From positions 1-9,466 of the forward strand of contig JAEVYR010000161.1 of assembly GCA_023392645.1 (NCBI GenBank): a stretch of DNA of 9,466 bases, given 5' to 3'. The translations under genes and the position numbers were made by a program. Within the stretch, counting starts at the first letter, position 1. Every line of letters starts with the position of its first letter. This document shows positions 1 to 6,747 of this stretch, piece by piece. The notes under the pieces were generated by a model, which did not search any database, was not told where the DNA came from, and saw only the letters and a program-made list of their open reading frames with translations. Origin of the DNA: Chloroflexota bacterium (GTDB taxonomy: Bacteria; Chloroflexota; Chloroflexia; Thermomicrobiales; UBA6265).

Positions 1-161
1 CCGCCTCGGCCCGGTTGGCGCCCGCCGCGGAAGCCGGGAATTGATTCGACCGGCGTGCGTTTCCGTTCTCTCGCGGCCCCGTGCCGCCACGAAGCGCTCC
101 TCATCAGAGGTGGCGGCTTACTCGCCCGCATTGAGTTGGCAAGCATACAGGGGTTCCCCAG
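1..161. other. Upstream flank, no complete gene
   Basis: No complete gene is visible. In frame 3 the first 13 codons (positions 3-41) are open and end at a TGA at 42-44, giving an Ala-rich tail. This could be the last residues of an upstream plus-strand gene, for example another transporter component, but it is too short to identify. Between 45 and 161 I see no convincing -35/-10 pair and no strong hairpin. A G-rich stretch at 150-153 lies just before the permease start and may act as a weak ribosome-binding site. Confidence 0.4.
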
Positions 162-1130
162 ATGTCCAGGTACTTGATCCGCCGCCTCCTCGGCCTGATC
201 CCGCTCTTGCTGGGCATCTCGTTCATCATCTACGCCCTCCTGAACATCGTGCCGGGCAGCCCGGCGACCCAGTACGAAGGCAACCCGAACCTCCGACCCG
301 AGGACCGTCAGCAGATTCTCGAAAATCTCGGGCTGGACGATCCGTGGTACGTCCGGTACTTCAGCTGGCTCGGCAACGTTTTCCAGGGTGATCTCGGCAA
401 TAGCTACATCAATTTCGTGCCTGTCCTCGACACGCTCAAGGCGGCGCTGCCGAACACGTTGATTCTGAGCATCACGGCCCTGATTTTCGCGCTGTTGCTG
501 TCCATACCCATCGGTATCGTCTCTGCCGTCAAGAGGAACAGTCTCTTCGACCGTATTGCGACCATCACCTCTGTCGCGTTCTTCTCAATTCCTTCGATCT
601 GGCTCGGTCTCCTGCTGATCATCCTCTTCGCGGTCAAATTCGACGAATGGGGCTTCTATTCCTTGCCGACGTCCGGAACACGGGACTTCCGCGGGGGTGG
701 CGACTTCATTGACCGAGTCGAACACCTGATCCTGCCCGCGTTCACGCTGGGCGTGGTGCAACTGGCCGGGTGGACGCGCTACATTCGCGCCTCCATGCTG
801 GAAGTGATCCGCCAGGACTACATGCGCACCGCGGAGGCCAAGGGGCTTCGCGAGCGCGTGGTGCTGATGACGCATGGCTTCCGCAACGCCGTGCTGCCGC
901 TGGTGACGCTGATCGGACTTACGATCCCGGACCTGTTCGGCGGCGCGCTGATCGTGGAAAACGTCTTTGGGTACCCAGGCGTCGGCCAGGTGACCATCGA
1001 CGCATTGAGCTCCAGCGACTACTCCGTCGCGATGGGCGCAATCATGATGCTCGCCTTCCTCACGGTTCTGGGGAACCTGCTGGCGGACATCCTGTATGGC
1101 GTCATGGATCCGCGTGTGAGACTCGATTGA
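162..1130 (+). CDS. DppB/OppB-type ABC transporter permease
   Basis: A 322-residue inner-membrane permease of the peptide/nickel (DppB/OppB) ABC importer family. It should form half of the translocation channel, with the product of the next gene as its partner. The N-terminus (about residues 1-30) has the family's RRLLGLIPLLLGISF-type first helix followed by a VPGSP element. Several more hydrophobic segments lie between about 97 and 315. The cytoplasmic EAA loop that docks the ATPase is at about 219-246 (DYMRTAEAKGLRERV). The GYPGVG motif at about 270-275 and the DPRVRLD C-terminus are typical. Length is normal for the family. ATG at 162 is chosen because it begins exactly at the conserved N-terminus; a G-run at 150-153 is the only nearby SD-like sequence. 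The substrate cannot be read from a permease: di/oligopeptide, nickel or glycoside transporters share this fold. Confidence 0.95.
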   Translation: MSRYLIRRLLGLIPLLLGISFIIYALLNIVPGSPATQYEGNPNLRPEDRQQILENLGLDDPWYVRYFSWLGNVFQGDLGNSYINFVPVLDTLKAALPNTLILSITALIFALLLSIPIGIVSAVKRNSLFDRIATITSVAFFSIPSIWLGLLLIILFAVKFDEWGFYSLPTSGTRDFRGGGDFIDRVEHLILPAFTLGVVQLAGWTRYIRASMLEVIRQDYMRTAEAKGLRERVVLMTHGFRNAVLPLVTLIGLTIPDLFGGALIVENVFGYPGVGQVTIDALSSSDYSVAMGAIMMLAFLTVLGNLLADILYGVMDPRVRLD

Positions 1131-1184
1131 CGTCCAAGTACGAGTCCTGAACCGTCGCGCTCCACAACACCAGACGAGGCCGAA

Positions 1185-2123
1185 ATGGCAAGTGCAGAAT
1201 CCACGCAAGCAGCACCCAAAGACCAGAAATCGCTGAGAGACGCGCTCGACCGCAATGTGGTGCGCTCCACTCCCGGCTTCTACCGGCGTGCCTGGTCCCG
1301 ATTCAAGAAGGACAAGGTCGCGGTCGTCGCGCTCGTCATCGCCGTGATCATCCTTATTTTCTCGTTCTCCGCGCCGCTCGTTTCGCAGATCACGGGATAC
1401 AGCTACGAAGCGAGTGACCTGCGCAGCAAGCTCCTCGCTCCGGGCGAGCAGGGTCACCTGCTGGGCACCGATGGCAACGGTCGGGATATCCTGACTCGCC
1501 TCGCCTACGGCGGCCGCGTGTCGATGATGGTCGCGCTGCTCGCGCTTGCCTCCGCGTTCACGATCGGTGCGGCGGTGGGCTCGATTGCCGGATACTACGG
1601 CGGCATCATCGATTCCCTGCTCATGCGGTTTGTCGATATCGTCATCGCCATTCCCGGCATCACGCTGCTGCTGTTGTTGAGCGTGTGGTTCAATCCTGGG
1701 CCCGTCGGGCTCGCGTTCGTGATCGCCGCGCTCGCCTGGACGGGTGTCTCGCGCCTCATCCGTGGCGAGGTGCTGTCACTCCGGCAACGGGAGTTCATCG
1801 ACGCCGCGCGGGTCACCGGTGCATCGAACAGTCGAATCATCATGCGGCACATCTTTCCGAACGTTATCTCGATCGCCATCGTGTGGATGTCGCTGGCGTT
1901 GCCCGGTCTCATCTTGTACGAGGCGACCCTCTCCTACCTCGGCTTCGGTGTCGCGATCCCGGTGCCGTCCTGGGGTAACATGCTCGAAGAAGCCAAGAAC
2001 TTCTATCGGGATTCCTGGACGTTCGTGTTCATTCCCGGATTCGCGATCTATCTCGCCGCGCTTGCCTTCAACCTGATCGGCAACGGCCTGCGCGACGCGC
2101 TCGATCCGCGTCTCAACGAGTAA
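1185..2123 (+). CDS. DppC/OppC-type ABC transporter permease
   Basis: A 312-residue permease of the DppC/OppC family, expected to pair with the DppB-like protein encoded 54 bases upstream. Residues 1-45 are a hydrophilic, positively charged cytoplasmic N-terminus, followed by a first helix at about 45-65. The family motif LGTDGNGRDILTRLAYGGR lies at about 93-111. The EAA loop is at about 203-226 (EFIDAARVTGASNSRII). SYLGFGV and PSWGNML lie at about 250-266, and the NLIGNGLRDALDPRL ending is canonical. The ATG at 1185 has GAGG at 1176-1179, five bases upstream. The two permeases are presumably co-transcribed. No ATPase or binding-protein gene follows, so the remaining components must be encoded upstream of the window or elsewhere. 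Substrate unknown. Confidence 0.95.
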   Translation: MASAESTQAAPKDQKSLRDALDRNVVRSTPGFYRRAWSRFKKDKVAVVALVIAVIILIFSFSAPLVSQITGYSYEASDLRSKLLAPGEQGHLLGTDGNGRDILTRLAYGGRVSMMVALLALASAFTIGAAVGSIAGYYGGIIDSLLMRFVDIVIAIPGITLLLLLSVWFNPGPVGLAFVIAALAWTGVSRLIRGEVLSLRQREFIDAARVTGASNSRIIMRHIFPNVISIAIVWMSLALPGLILYEATLSYLGFGVAIPVPSWGNMLEEAKNFYRDSWTFVFIPGFAIYLAALAFNLIGNGLRDALDPRLNE

Positions 2124-2228
2124 AAGCGCGCACGGCACAATTGATACATCGGTCGATTCAACGGCGGAGACGGACAACCCGAATCCGCCGTTATCGTGCA
2201 GGCAACACACAGGAGGACCGGAGCACTC
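2124..2228 (+). other. Gap between permease operon and zinc-ribbon gene
   Basis: A 105-base spacer. There is a TTGATA hexamer at 2141-2146 but no acceptable -10 hexamer at the right distance, so I do not call a promoter. No clear terminator hairpin follows the permease stop codon, so read-through from the permease operon into the next gene is possible. The spacer ends in the ribosome-binding region of the zinc-ribbon gene. Confidence 0.4.
2211..2223 (+). promoter_or_regulatory. Double ribosome-binding site deciding the zinc-ribbon start
   Basis: AGGAGG at 2211-2216 lies 12 bases before the ATG at 2229, a little far. A second GGAG at 2220-2223 lies five bases before it. Together they favour ATG 2229 over the in-frame GTG at 2196, which has no such sequence and would add eleven residues in front of the first zinc-ribbon cysteine pair. 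Confidence 0.65.
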
Positions 2229-2609
2229 ATGGAATGCCCGCAGTGCGGACACATCAACGGAGACAACGACTCGTTCTGCAGCAACTGCGGCGCACGCCTG
2301 CAGGCCGGCTCTACCATTCCCCGGCAATTCGATCTGCCGGAGCGACCCGAGCCCCAGGACGCACCTACACCACGCGCGGCGGCTACCGAGCCCGTTCCGG
2401 AGGATCCGGCGCATCCCGAGTGGCGCATGGCGTCGCTTCCCGAGGAGGAAGTCGTCCAAAAACGCCGCACCTGGCTATGGGTGCTTGGCGGCATCATCCT
2501 CTTGTGCGTTTTGCTCTTTTGCGGCTTCTCGATCTTCCTGATGACCCCGATGGGACAGGATTTCGCGAACGATCTCTCCACCCGGGCGGCGGAGATTTCC
2601 ACTCCGTAG
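2229..2609 (+). CDS. Zinc-ribbon, single-pass membrane protein of unknown function
   Basis: A 126-residue protein. The first 22 residues form a zinc ribbon: Cys3-x2-Cys6 and Cys17-x2-Cys20, in the order MECPQCG then FCSNCGARL, the pattern of small zinc_ribbon_2/DUF-type domains. Residues about 25-80 are a Pro/Glu/Ala-rich, low-complexity acidic linker, probably disordered. Residues about 83-105 form one strong hydrophobic helix preceded by KRR, which suggests that the zinc ribbon faces the cytoplasm and the last 20 residues lie outside. There is no catalytic motif. Such proteins are common in Chloroflexota and Actinomycetota and their roles are mostly unknown; a scaffold or protein-interaction role is a guess. 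The gene lies 105 bases after the permease gene in the same direction, so co-transcription is possible but does not prove a transport function. Confidence 0.8.
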   Translation: MECPQCGHINGDNDSFCSNCGARLQAGSTIPRQFDLPERPEPQDAPTPRAAATEPVPEDPAHPEWRMASLPEEEVVQKRRTWLWVLGGIILLCVLLFCGFSIFLMTPMGQDFANDLSTRAAEISTP

Positions 2610-2638
2610 GCTGGGTCGTCCGCGAGTGGGACCCAGCC
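2609..2638 (+). terminator. Hairpin at the zinc-ribbon stop codon, possible weak terminator
   Basis: GGCTGGGTC (2609-2617) pairs perfectly with GACCCAGCC (2630-2638), a 9-bp stem with a 12-base loop. It begins at the last base of the TAG stop codon. No T-run follows, so classical intrinsic termination is doubtful; it may instead be a 3'-end stabilising or factor-dependent element. A second small stem (CTCCC 2674-2678 with GGGAG 2684-2688) lies downstream. Confidence 0.4.
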
Positions 2639-2790
2639 GCACGATACGGAATCCGGATGCAGCGACGGTGAAACTCCCTGTACGGGAGAGGCTCGCCCCC
2701 ACCCTCGTTTGGCCGCGCGTACGAGGTCAGCGCGGTAGCTGGATCCCACGTCCAGGTACAGCGTTCCGGATCGGCATCGACGGATAACGC

Positions 2791-2824
2791 AACGAGCGCG
2801 GGAGGTCAACCTCCCGCGCTCGTT
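2791..2824. terminator. Bidirectional terminator between convergent genes
   Basis: A perfect 16-bp inverted repeat: 2791-2806 pairs with 2809-2824 around a two-base centre (in practice 15 bp with a TCAA tetraloop). The stem is very GC-rich, with AA/TT at its base. On the plus strand it is followed by CTGTTC, moderately T-rich; on the minus strand by GCGTTATCC, less so. It lies 27 bases beyond the pnp stop codon and about 180 bases beyond the zinc-ribbon stop, between two convergent genes, as expected for a shared terminator. The lack of long T-runs is the only weak point. Confidence 0.8.
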
Positions 2825-2850
2825 CTGTTCGATCGGTTCCTGAGCGTCGA

Positions 2851-5076
2851 TCAGTAGTCCCGGCGAGGACCACCGCCGCGACGATCGCCCCGCGGTCCAC
2901 CGCCGCCCCGAGGCGGGCGCGGCGCCTTCGGCTCCGGCATCACCCCGGTCAGGGCCGCCCGGCGAGAGAGGCTGATCTTTCCGTTCGGCGCGACATCAGT
3001 CACCATCACGGTGATCTCATCACCGAGATGGGCGACATCCTCGACCTTCTCGACGCGTATCGCCGGATCTTCCGACAGCTCCGAGATGTGAACCAGGCCG
3101 TCTCGGCCCGGCCGCAGCTCGACAAACGCACCATAGGGCTGGATGCTCACCACCTTGCCGGTGAAGATCTCGCCCCGTTGCGGCGAAAACTCCTCAGTCA
3201 GCTCCTTGATTCGCTTGATCGCCTCGTCGGCGGCAGGCCCGTCGGTCGCCGCGATCGAGACCGAGCCATCGTCCTCGATGTCGATCTTGGTGCCGGTTTC
3301 GTCCTGGATCGAGCGGATCATCTTGCCGCCCGGGCCGATCACCGCGCCGATCTTCTCGGGATTGATCTTGATCCGATGCACGCGAGGCGCGAACGCCGAC
3401 ATCTCTTCGCGCGGCGCCGGCAGCGCCTCGAGCATCTTGCCAAGGATGAATTGCCGGCCCGTGTGGGCCTGCTCCAGTGCCTGGCCCATGATCTCGACCG
3501 TGATGCCCTTGACCTTGATGTCCATCTGGATCGCGGTCACGCCTTCGGCAGTACCAGCAACCTTGAAGTCCATGTCGCCATAGGCGTCCTCGACGCCCTG
3601 GATGTCTGTCAGCACGGTGAAATTGCCCGTGTCGCCGTCGATCACCAGGCCCATCGCCACGCCGGCCACCGGCCGGCTGATCGGCACACCCGCGTCCATC
3701 AGCGCCAGCGTCGAGCCACAGACGCTCGCCATCGAGGTCGATCCGTTCGAGCTGACCACCTCGGACACCAGTCGCATCGTGTACGGGAAGTCGTCGACAT
3801 CCGGAATCACCGCGCCGAGCGCCCGCTCGGCGAGCGCGCCGTGACCGATGTCGCGTCGACTCGGGCCTCGCAGCCGGCGCACTTCGCCGACGCTGTAGGG
3901 CGGGAAATTGTAGTGATGAATGTACCGCTTGTTTTCTTCGGGACTGATCGAGTCGAGTCGCTGCTCCTCAGCGGTCGAGCCGAGGGTGACCGAGGTGAGC
4001 ACCTGCGTCTGGCCGCGGGTGAAGATCGCCGAACCGTGGGCACGCGGCAGGTATGGAGCCTGAGCCCAGATCTGCCGAATCTCGTCCGGCTTGCGTCCAT
4101 CGGGGCGAATGCCCTCATCGATGATGCCCTTGCGGACTTCCGCCTTGAGCATCGACTGGAAGAGGCTACTGACCTCAGCCGCGGACCAGCGCGGCTCGTC
4201 ACCCTCGTCGGCTTCAGTGAAGTGATCGACAACCTGCTGCTCGAGATCGCCGGTCGCCTCGACGCGCATGACCTTGTCGGTGTTGCGCACCGCATCGCGC
4301 AGCGCGTCGCCGAGGAATGCCTCGATCTCGCCGCGCAGCTCGGTGTTTTCTTCGGGTGGCGTGAACGGCCACTTCTCCTTGCCGGCCTTTTCGACGAGCT
4401 CTCGCTGCAGCCCGACGATCGCGCCGATCTGCCCGTGCGCGATGCGGATGGCCTCCAGCATGGTGTCTTCGGCAACCTCGCCGGCCTCACCCTCGACCAT
4501 CATGATCGCGTCGTCGGTGCCGGCGATCACCATGTCGAGCGAGCCGGATCCGACCTGCTCGTACTCGGGGTTGATGACCAGCTCGCCATCGACGTACCCC
4601 ATGCGAACCGCGCCGACCGGACCATCCCAGGGGATTGGGGAGATCGACAGCGCCGCCGACGCACCGATGATAGACAGCAAATCGGGGGCGTTCTTCTGGT
4701 CCGCGGAGAGCACGGTGATCATCACCTGTACTTCCGACTTGTAGCCTTTCGGGAAAAGCGGCCGGAGCGGCCGGTCGGTCAGGCGCGCCGAGAGAACCGC
4801 GTGCTCCGTGGGACGACCCTCCCGCTTGATGAATCCGCCGGGAATCTTGCCGGCGGCATACATGCGCTCCTCGTAGTCCACCGTCAGCGGGAAGAACGGC
4901 AGGCTCGATTCCTTTTGCTCGCCTACAACGGTCGCCAGCACCATCGAGTCGCCGTAGCGCACGACGACGGCGCCGTGGGCCTGCTCGGCGAGGCGTCCGG
5001 TTTCAAGGGTCAGTGTGCGGCCGTTGATATCGGCGCTGACGCTCGTGATGTTGTTCTGTACCTGTTCGGGAATCAT
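2851..5076 (-). CDS. pnp: Polyribonucleotide nucleotidyltransferase (PNPase)
   Basis: A 741-residue PNPase, the phosphorolytic 3'-to-5' exoribonuclease that degrades RNA to nucleoside diphosphates and forms a trimeric ring. Two RNase PH-like domains lie at about 10-230 and 310-550, joined by a helical linker. The second carries the catalytic set seen in the E. coli enzyme: Asp497, Asp503 and Lys505 in VEDAYGDMDFKVAG, matching D486, D492 and K494. SSNGSTSMASVCGS at about 442-455 is the conserved phosphate-site region. A KH domain follows (about 565-625, GPGG at 581-584), then an S1 domain (about 635-705) and a Gly/Arg-rich tail (about 718-741) probably binding RNA. ATG 5076 starts the conserved protein and has TGGAGG seven bases upstream. 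The frame is also open upstream to an ATG at 5244, but those 56 residues do not look like PNPase. It lies downstream of rpsO, the common bacterial order. Confidence 0.97.
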   Translation of the reverse strand: MIPEQVQNNITSVSADINGRTLTLETGRLAEQAHGAVVVRYGDSMVLATVVGEQKESSLPFFPLTVDYEERMYAAGKIPGGFIKREGRPTEHAVLSARLTDRPLRPLFPKGYKSEVQVMITVLSADQKNAPDLLSIIGASAALSISPIPWDGPVGAVRMGYVDGELVINPEYEQVGSGSLDMVIAGTDDAIMMVEGEAGEVAEDTMLEAIRIAHGQIGAIVGLQRELVEKAGKEKWPFTPPEENTELRGEIEAFLGDALRDAVRNTDKVMRVEATGDLEQQVVDHFTEADEGDEPRWSAAEVSSLFQSMLKAEVRKGIIDEGIRPDGRKPDEIRQIWAQAPYLPRAHGSAIFTRGQTQVLTSVTLGSTAEEQRLDSISPEENKRYIHHYNFPPYSVGEVRRLRGPSRRDIGHGALAERALGAVIPDVDDFPYTMRLVSEVVSSNGSTSMASVCGSTLALMDAGVPISRPVAGVAMGLVIDGDTGNFTVLTDIQGVEDAYGDMDFKVAGTAEGVTAIQMDIKVKGITVEIMGQALEQAHTGRQFILGKMLEALPAPREEMSAFAPRVHRIKINPEKIGAVIGPGGKMIRSIQDETGTKIDIEDDGSVSIAATDGPAADEAIKRIKELTEEFSPQRGEIFTGKVVSIQPYGAFVELRPGRDGLVHISELSEDPAIRVEKVEDVAHLGDEITVMVTDVAPNGKISLSRRAALTGVMPEPKAPRPPRGGGGPRGDRRGGGPRRDY

Positions 5077-5083
5077 GTGGGGT

Positions 5084-5089
5084 CCTCCA
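5084..5089 (-). promoter_or_regulatory. Ribosome-binding site fixing the pnp start
   Basis: Read on the minus strand this is TGGAGG, seven bases before the ATG at 5076-5074. Spacing and strength are ideal, so translation most likely starts here rather than at the upstream in-frame ATG at 5244. Confidence 0.8.
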
Positions 5090-5263
5090 GACCGCTTGCC
5101 AGGTGTTTCATGATCCGCGCCGCCGCCCGGCGACGCGCGTCCCTGTTCTCGTGGCGATCGGTCTTGAGGAACTGGCCCAGGGTGACGCGCCAGGCGCCTC
5201 ACGCTGCCCCAATACCTCAAAGCCGCGCCATCGGGAGAGATCATTTCCTTTCACGCAAGACGA

Positions 5264-5293
5264 ATGCCCAGCGTCCACGATGGACCTGGGCAT
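5264..5293 (-). promoter_or_regulatory. Strong hairpin in the rpsO-pnp intergenic region
   Basis: An 8-bp outer stem (5264-5271 with 5286-5293) and a 5-bp inner stem (5273-5277 with 5281-5285) are separated by one bulged base (5272) and closed by a three-base loop. In the rpsO-to-pnp transcript it lies about 80 bases after the rpsO stop and about 190 before the pnp start. After the stem the minus-strand sequence reads TCGTCTTG, only modestly T-rich. It could be a leaky terminator that lowers pnp relative to rpsO, or an RNase processing site like the one before E. coli pnp. The structure is read directly; the function is inferred. I see nothing else definite in 5077-5372. Confidence 0.6.
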
Positions 5294-5372
5294 CCCTCTC
5301 ATCGACAATCGTCGCAGCCGAAGACCGCCGCACTGTTGTTTCCGGTACTCGCGGCCTCCGACGGTCTGGGCA

Positions 5373-5642
5373 CTAGCGCCGCAGGCCGTGACGGGCGATG
5401 ACGGCGCGGTAGCGCTCGACGTCGTTCTTGCTCAGGTAGGCGAGCAGCCGGCGCCGGCGACCAACCATCTTCAAGAGACCGCGGCGCGAGTGATGGTCGT
5501 GCCGGTGCTCGCGGAGATGCCCGGTAAGCCCATTGATGCGCTCGGTCAGGATCGCAATCTGCACCTCGGGCGAACCAGTGTCGCCTTCGTGCGTCTGCGA
5601 CGTCGAGATAATCTGCTCTTTCTGTTCTTTCTGCAACGCCAT
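5373..5642 (-). CDS. rpsO: 30S ribosomal protein S15
   Basis: An 89-residue S15, exactly the usual family length. It binds 16S rRNA in the central domain of the small subunit early in assembly. Family signatures are visible: DTGSPEVQIAILTERI at about 21-36, LTGHLREHRHDHHSRRGLL at about 39-57, then VGRRRRLLAYL and a basic end (RHGLRR). His and Asp/Ser residues in the HxxDHHSRR region are typical of the rRNA contact. The ATG at 5642 has GAGGAGG (minus strand, 5659-5653) ten bases upstream. It is the first gene of a likely rpsO-pnp operon. In several bacteria S15 represses its own mRNA by binding a leader structure, and the roughly 100-base leader here contains stems that could do this. Confidence 0.98.
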   Translation of the reverse strand: MALQKEQKEQIISTSQTHEGDTGSPEVQIAILTERINGLTGHLREHRHDHHSRRGLLKMVGRRRRLLAYLSKNDVERYRAVIARHGLRR

Positions 5643-5712
5643 GCTTCGGGCGCCTCCTCAGGATTGCCCCGCATCGGGACGGTTGTTCGGTGTCTGCATT
5701 CGGAACACACGG

Positions 5713-5737
5713 AAAAACGCCCGTGGCGATGGCGTTT
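5713..5737 (-). promoter_or_regulatory. Hairpin plus T-run in the rpsO leader (candidate attenuator or 5'-end stem)
   Basis: On the minus strand AAACGCC (5737-5731) pairs with GGCGTTT (5721-5715), a 7-bp stem with a nine-base loop, and the descending arm runs into five consecutive T (5717-5713). This has the form of a small intrinsic terminator but begins only a few bases after the predicted transcription start. It may therefore be a 5'-terminal stem that protects the mRNA or part of an S15 control element. A second small stem (CCCG-ATG-CGGG, minus strand) lies just before the Shine-Dalgarno sequence. Confidence 0.4.
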
Positions 5738-5746
5738 ACGCGGGAG

Positions 5747-5755
5747 AGTATAGCA
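5747..5755 (-). promoter_or_regulatory. Extended -10 promoter for rpsO-pnp
   Basis: The minus strand reads TGCTATACT, an extended -10 (TG, one base, then TATACT, five of six matches to TATAAT). No good -35 hexamer is found 16-18 bases upstream, which fits an extended -10 promoter. Transcription would begin near 5740 and give a leader of about 98 bases. In otherwise very GC-rich DNA this AT-rich hexamer stands out. Confidence 0.55.
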
Positions 5756-5886
5756 CGCGCCTCCCTCTTGCTGCCGGCCCACACGATTGGTGCCCCGATC
5801 AGGCGGTACACTACCCTCTGGAATCGATGGCTCGATGCGTACGTGCACGGCATGAGCCGCCTCCCAATCATGGAAGGAACACAGGA

Positions 5887-6744
5887 ATGCTGGGTGTCAT
5901 CGGCGGGAGCGGGCTGTACGACCTGCCGGGAATCGAAGGAAGCGAGACGATCGAGCCGACAACGCCGTACGGACCGCCCAGCGGCCCGATCACACGCGGC
6001 GCGATCGCCGGGAACTCGCTCTGCTTCCTTCCGCGTCACGGTCCGGGGCACCGGCTCGGGCCCAGCGAGGTTCCCTACCGCGCCAATCTTCATGCGCTCA
6101 AGCAACTCGGGGTGACGCATTTGCTCAGCGTCAGCGCGGTCGGCAGCCTTCGAGAGCACCTGGCACCCGGCGCGATGGTGCTGCCCGACCAAATCGTCGA
6201 CCGCACCGTGAGCCGCCCGCGCACCTTTTTCGAGAACGGGGTCGTCGCCCATGTCTCGCTGGCGGACCCGTTTTGCCCGACCTTCCAACGGGATATCGCC
6301 GATGCCGCCGCGAGCGCCGGGATCGACACCGTCACCGGCGGCACCTACATCTGCATCGAAGGGCCACAGTTCTCCACCCGCGCCGAGTCGAGCCTCTACC
6401 GGCAGTGGGGAGCCGACGTCATCGGCATGACTGCCATGCCCGAGGCCCGGCTGGCACGCGAAGCGGGTCTCTGCTACGCGATCCTCGCCACCGTGACCGA
6501 CTATGACGTCTGGCACGACACGGAAGCCGATGTGAGCGTCGAGAGCGTGATGCGCATTCTCGCGGCAAACGTGGAGCGCGGACGCCAGACTGTCGCCGCA
6601 CTGGCGAAGAGCTCGCTCAGCGCCTGCGAACATACCTGCGCGACCGCACCGGCGGCGGCGATCGCCACCCATGCCGACGCGATCCCTCCCGCGCAACAAC
6701 CGCTCATCGATCTGCTCGCCGGCCGCTCCCCCGGCGCCGGCTGA
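5887..6744 (+). CDS. mtnP: S-methyl-5'-thioadenosine phosphorylase
   Basis: A 285-residue member of the trimeric purine nucleoside phosphorylase family 2, most like MTA phosphorylase. This cytoplasmic enzyme uses phosphate to split 5'-methylthioadenosine, a polyamine-synthesis by-product, into adenine and 5-methylthioribose-1-phosphate for methionine and purine salvage. It starts with the phosphate-binding GVIGGSGLYDL; Ser8 and Arg50-His51 (LPRHG) are the expected phosphate ligands. Residues 151-168 (GGTYICIEGPQFSTRAES) and MTAMPEA at 181-187 are core motifs. TDYDVW at 204-209 carries two Asp that in this family favour 6-aminopurines; inosine/guanosine enzymes usually have Asn here. The usual C-terminal Cys-x-Cys element appears as Cys247-x3-Cys251. 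ATG 5887 has GGAAGG nine bases upstream and begins at the conserved N-terminus. A less specific purine phosphorylase is the alternative. Confidence 0.92.
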   Translation: MLGVIGGSGLYDLPGIEGSETIEPTTPYGPPSGPITRGAIAGNSLCFLPRHGPGHRLGPSEVPYRANLHALKQLGVTHLLSVSAVGSLREHLAPGAMVLPDQIVDRTVSRPRTFFENGVVAHVSLADPFCPTFQRDIADAAASAGIDTVTGGTYICIEGPQFSTRAESSLYRQWGADVIGMTAMPEARLAREAGLCYAILATVTDYDVWHDTEADVSVESVMRILAANVERGRQTVAALAKSSLSACEHTCATAPAAAIATHADAIPPAQQPLIDLLAGRSPGAG

Positions 6745-6747
6745 CCC

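Noticed and set aside
41..391. Plus-strand open frame overlapping the first permease start
   Set aside because: Out of frame with the permease, Arg/Pro/Ser-rich, and overlapping well-conserved permease sequence.
2141..2169. TTGATA hexamer as a promoter for the zinc-ribbon gene
   Set aside because: No -10-like hexamer lies 16-18 bases downstream; the region is GC-rich there.
2711..2785. tRNA-like stretch: D-arm-like sequence followed by a 5-bp stem with a 7-base loop (2739-2755)
   Set aside because: The loop lacks T at the position before the anticodon and a purine after it, and no T-arm or acceptor stem can be formed.
3028..5376. Very long plus-strand open frame opposite pnp
   Set aside because: It mirrors the PNPase gene, which has all its domains and catalytic residues. 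The antisense translation is Arg/Asp/His-rich with no recognisable domain, as expected for a GC-rich codon shadow.
5787..5812. Possible mtnP promoter (TACACT at 5807-5812)
   Set aside because: Only four of six -10 matches and no -35 at a proper distance (the nearest TTGGTG leaves only 14 bases). A promoter must exist in this divergent gap, but this one is not supported well enough.
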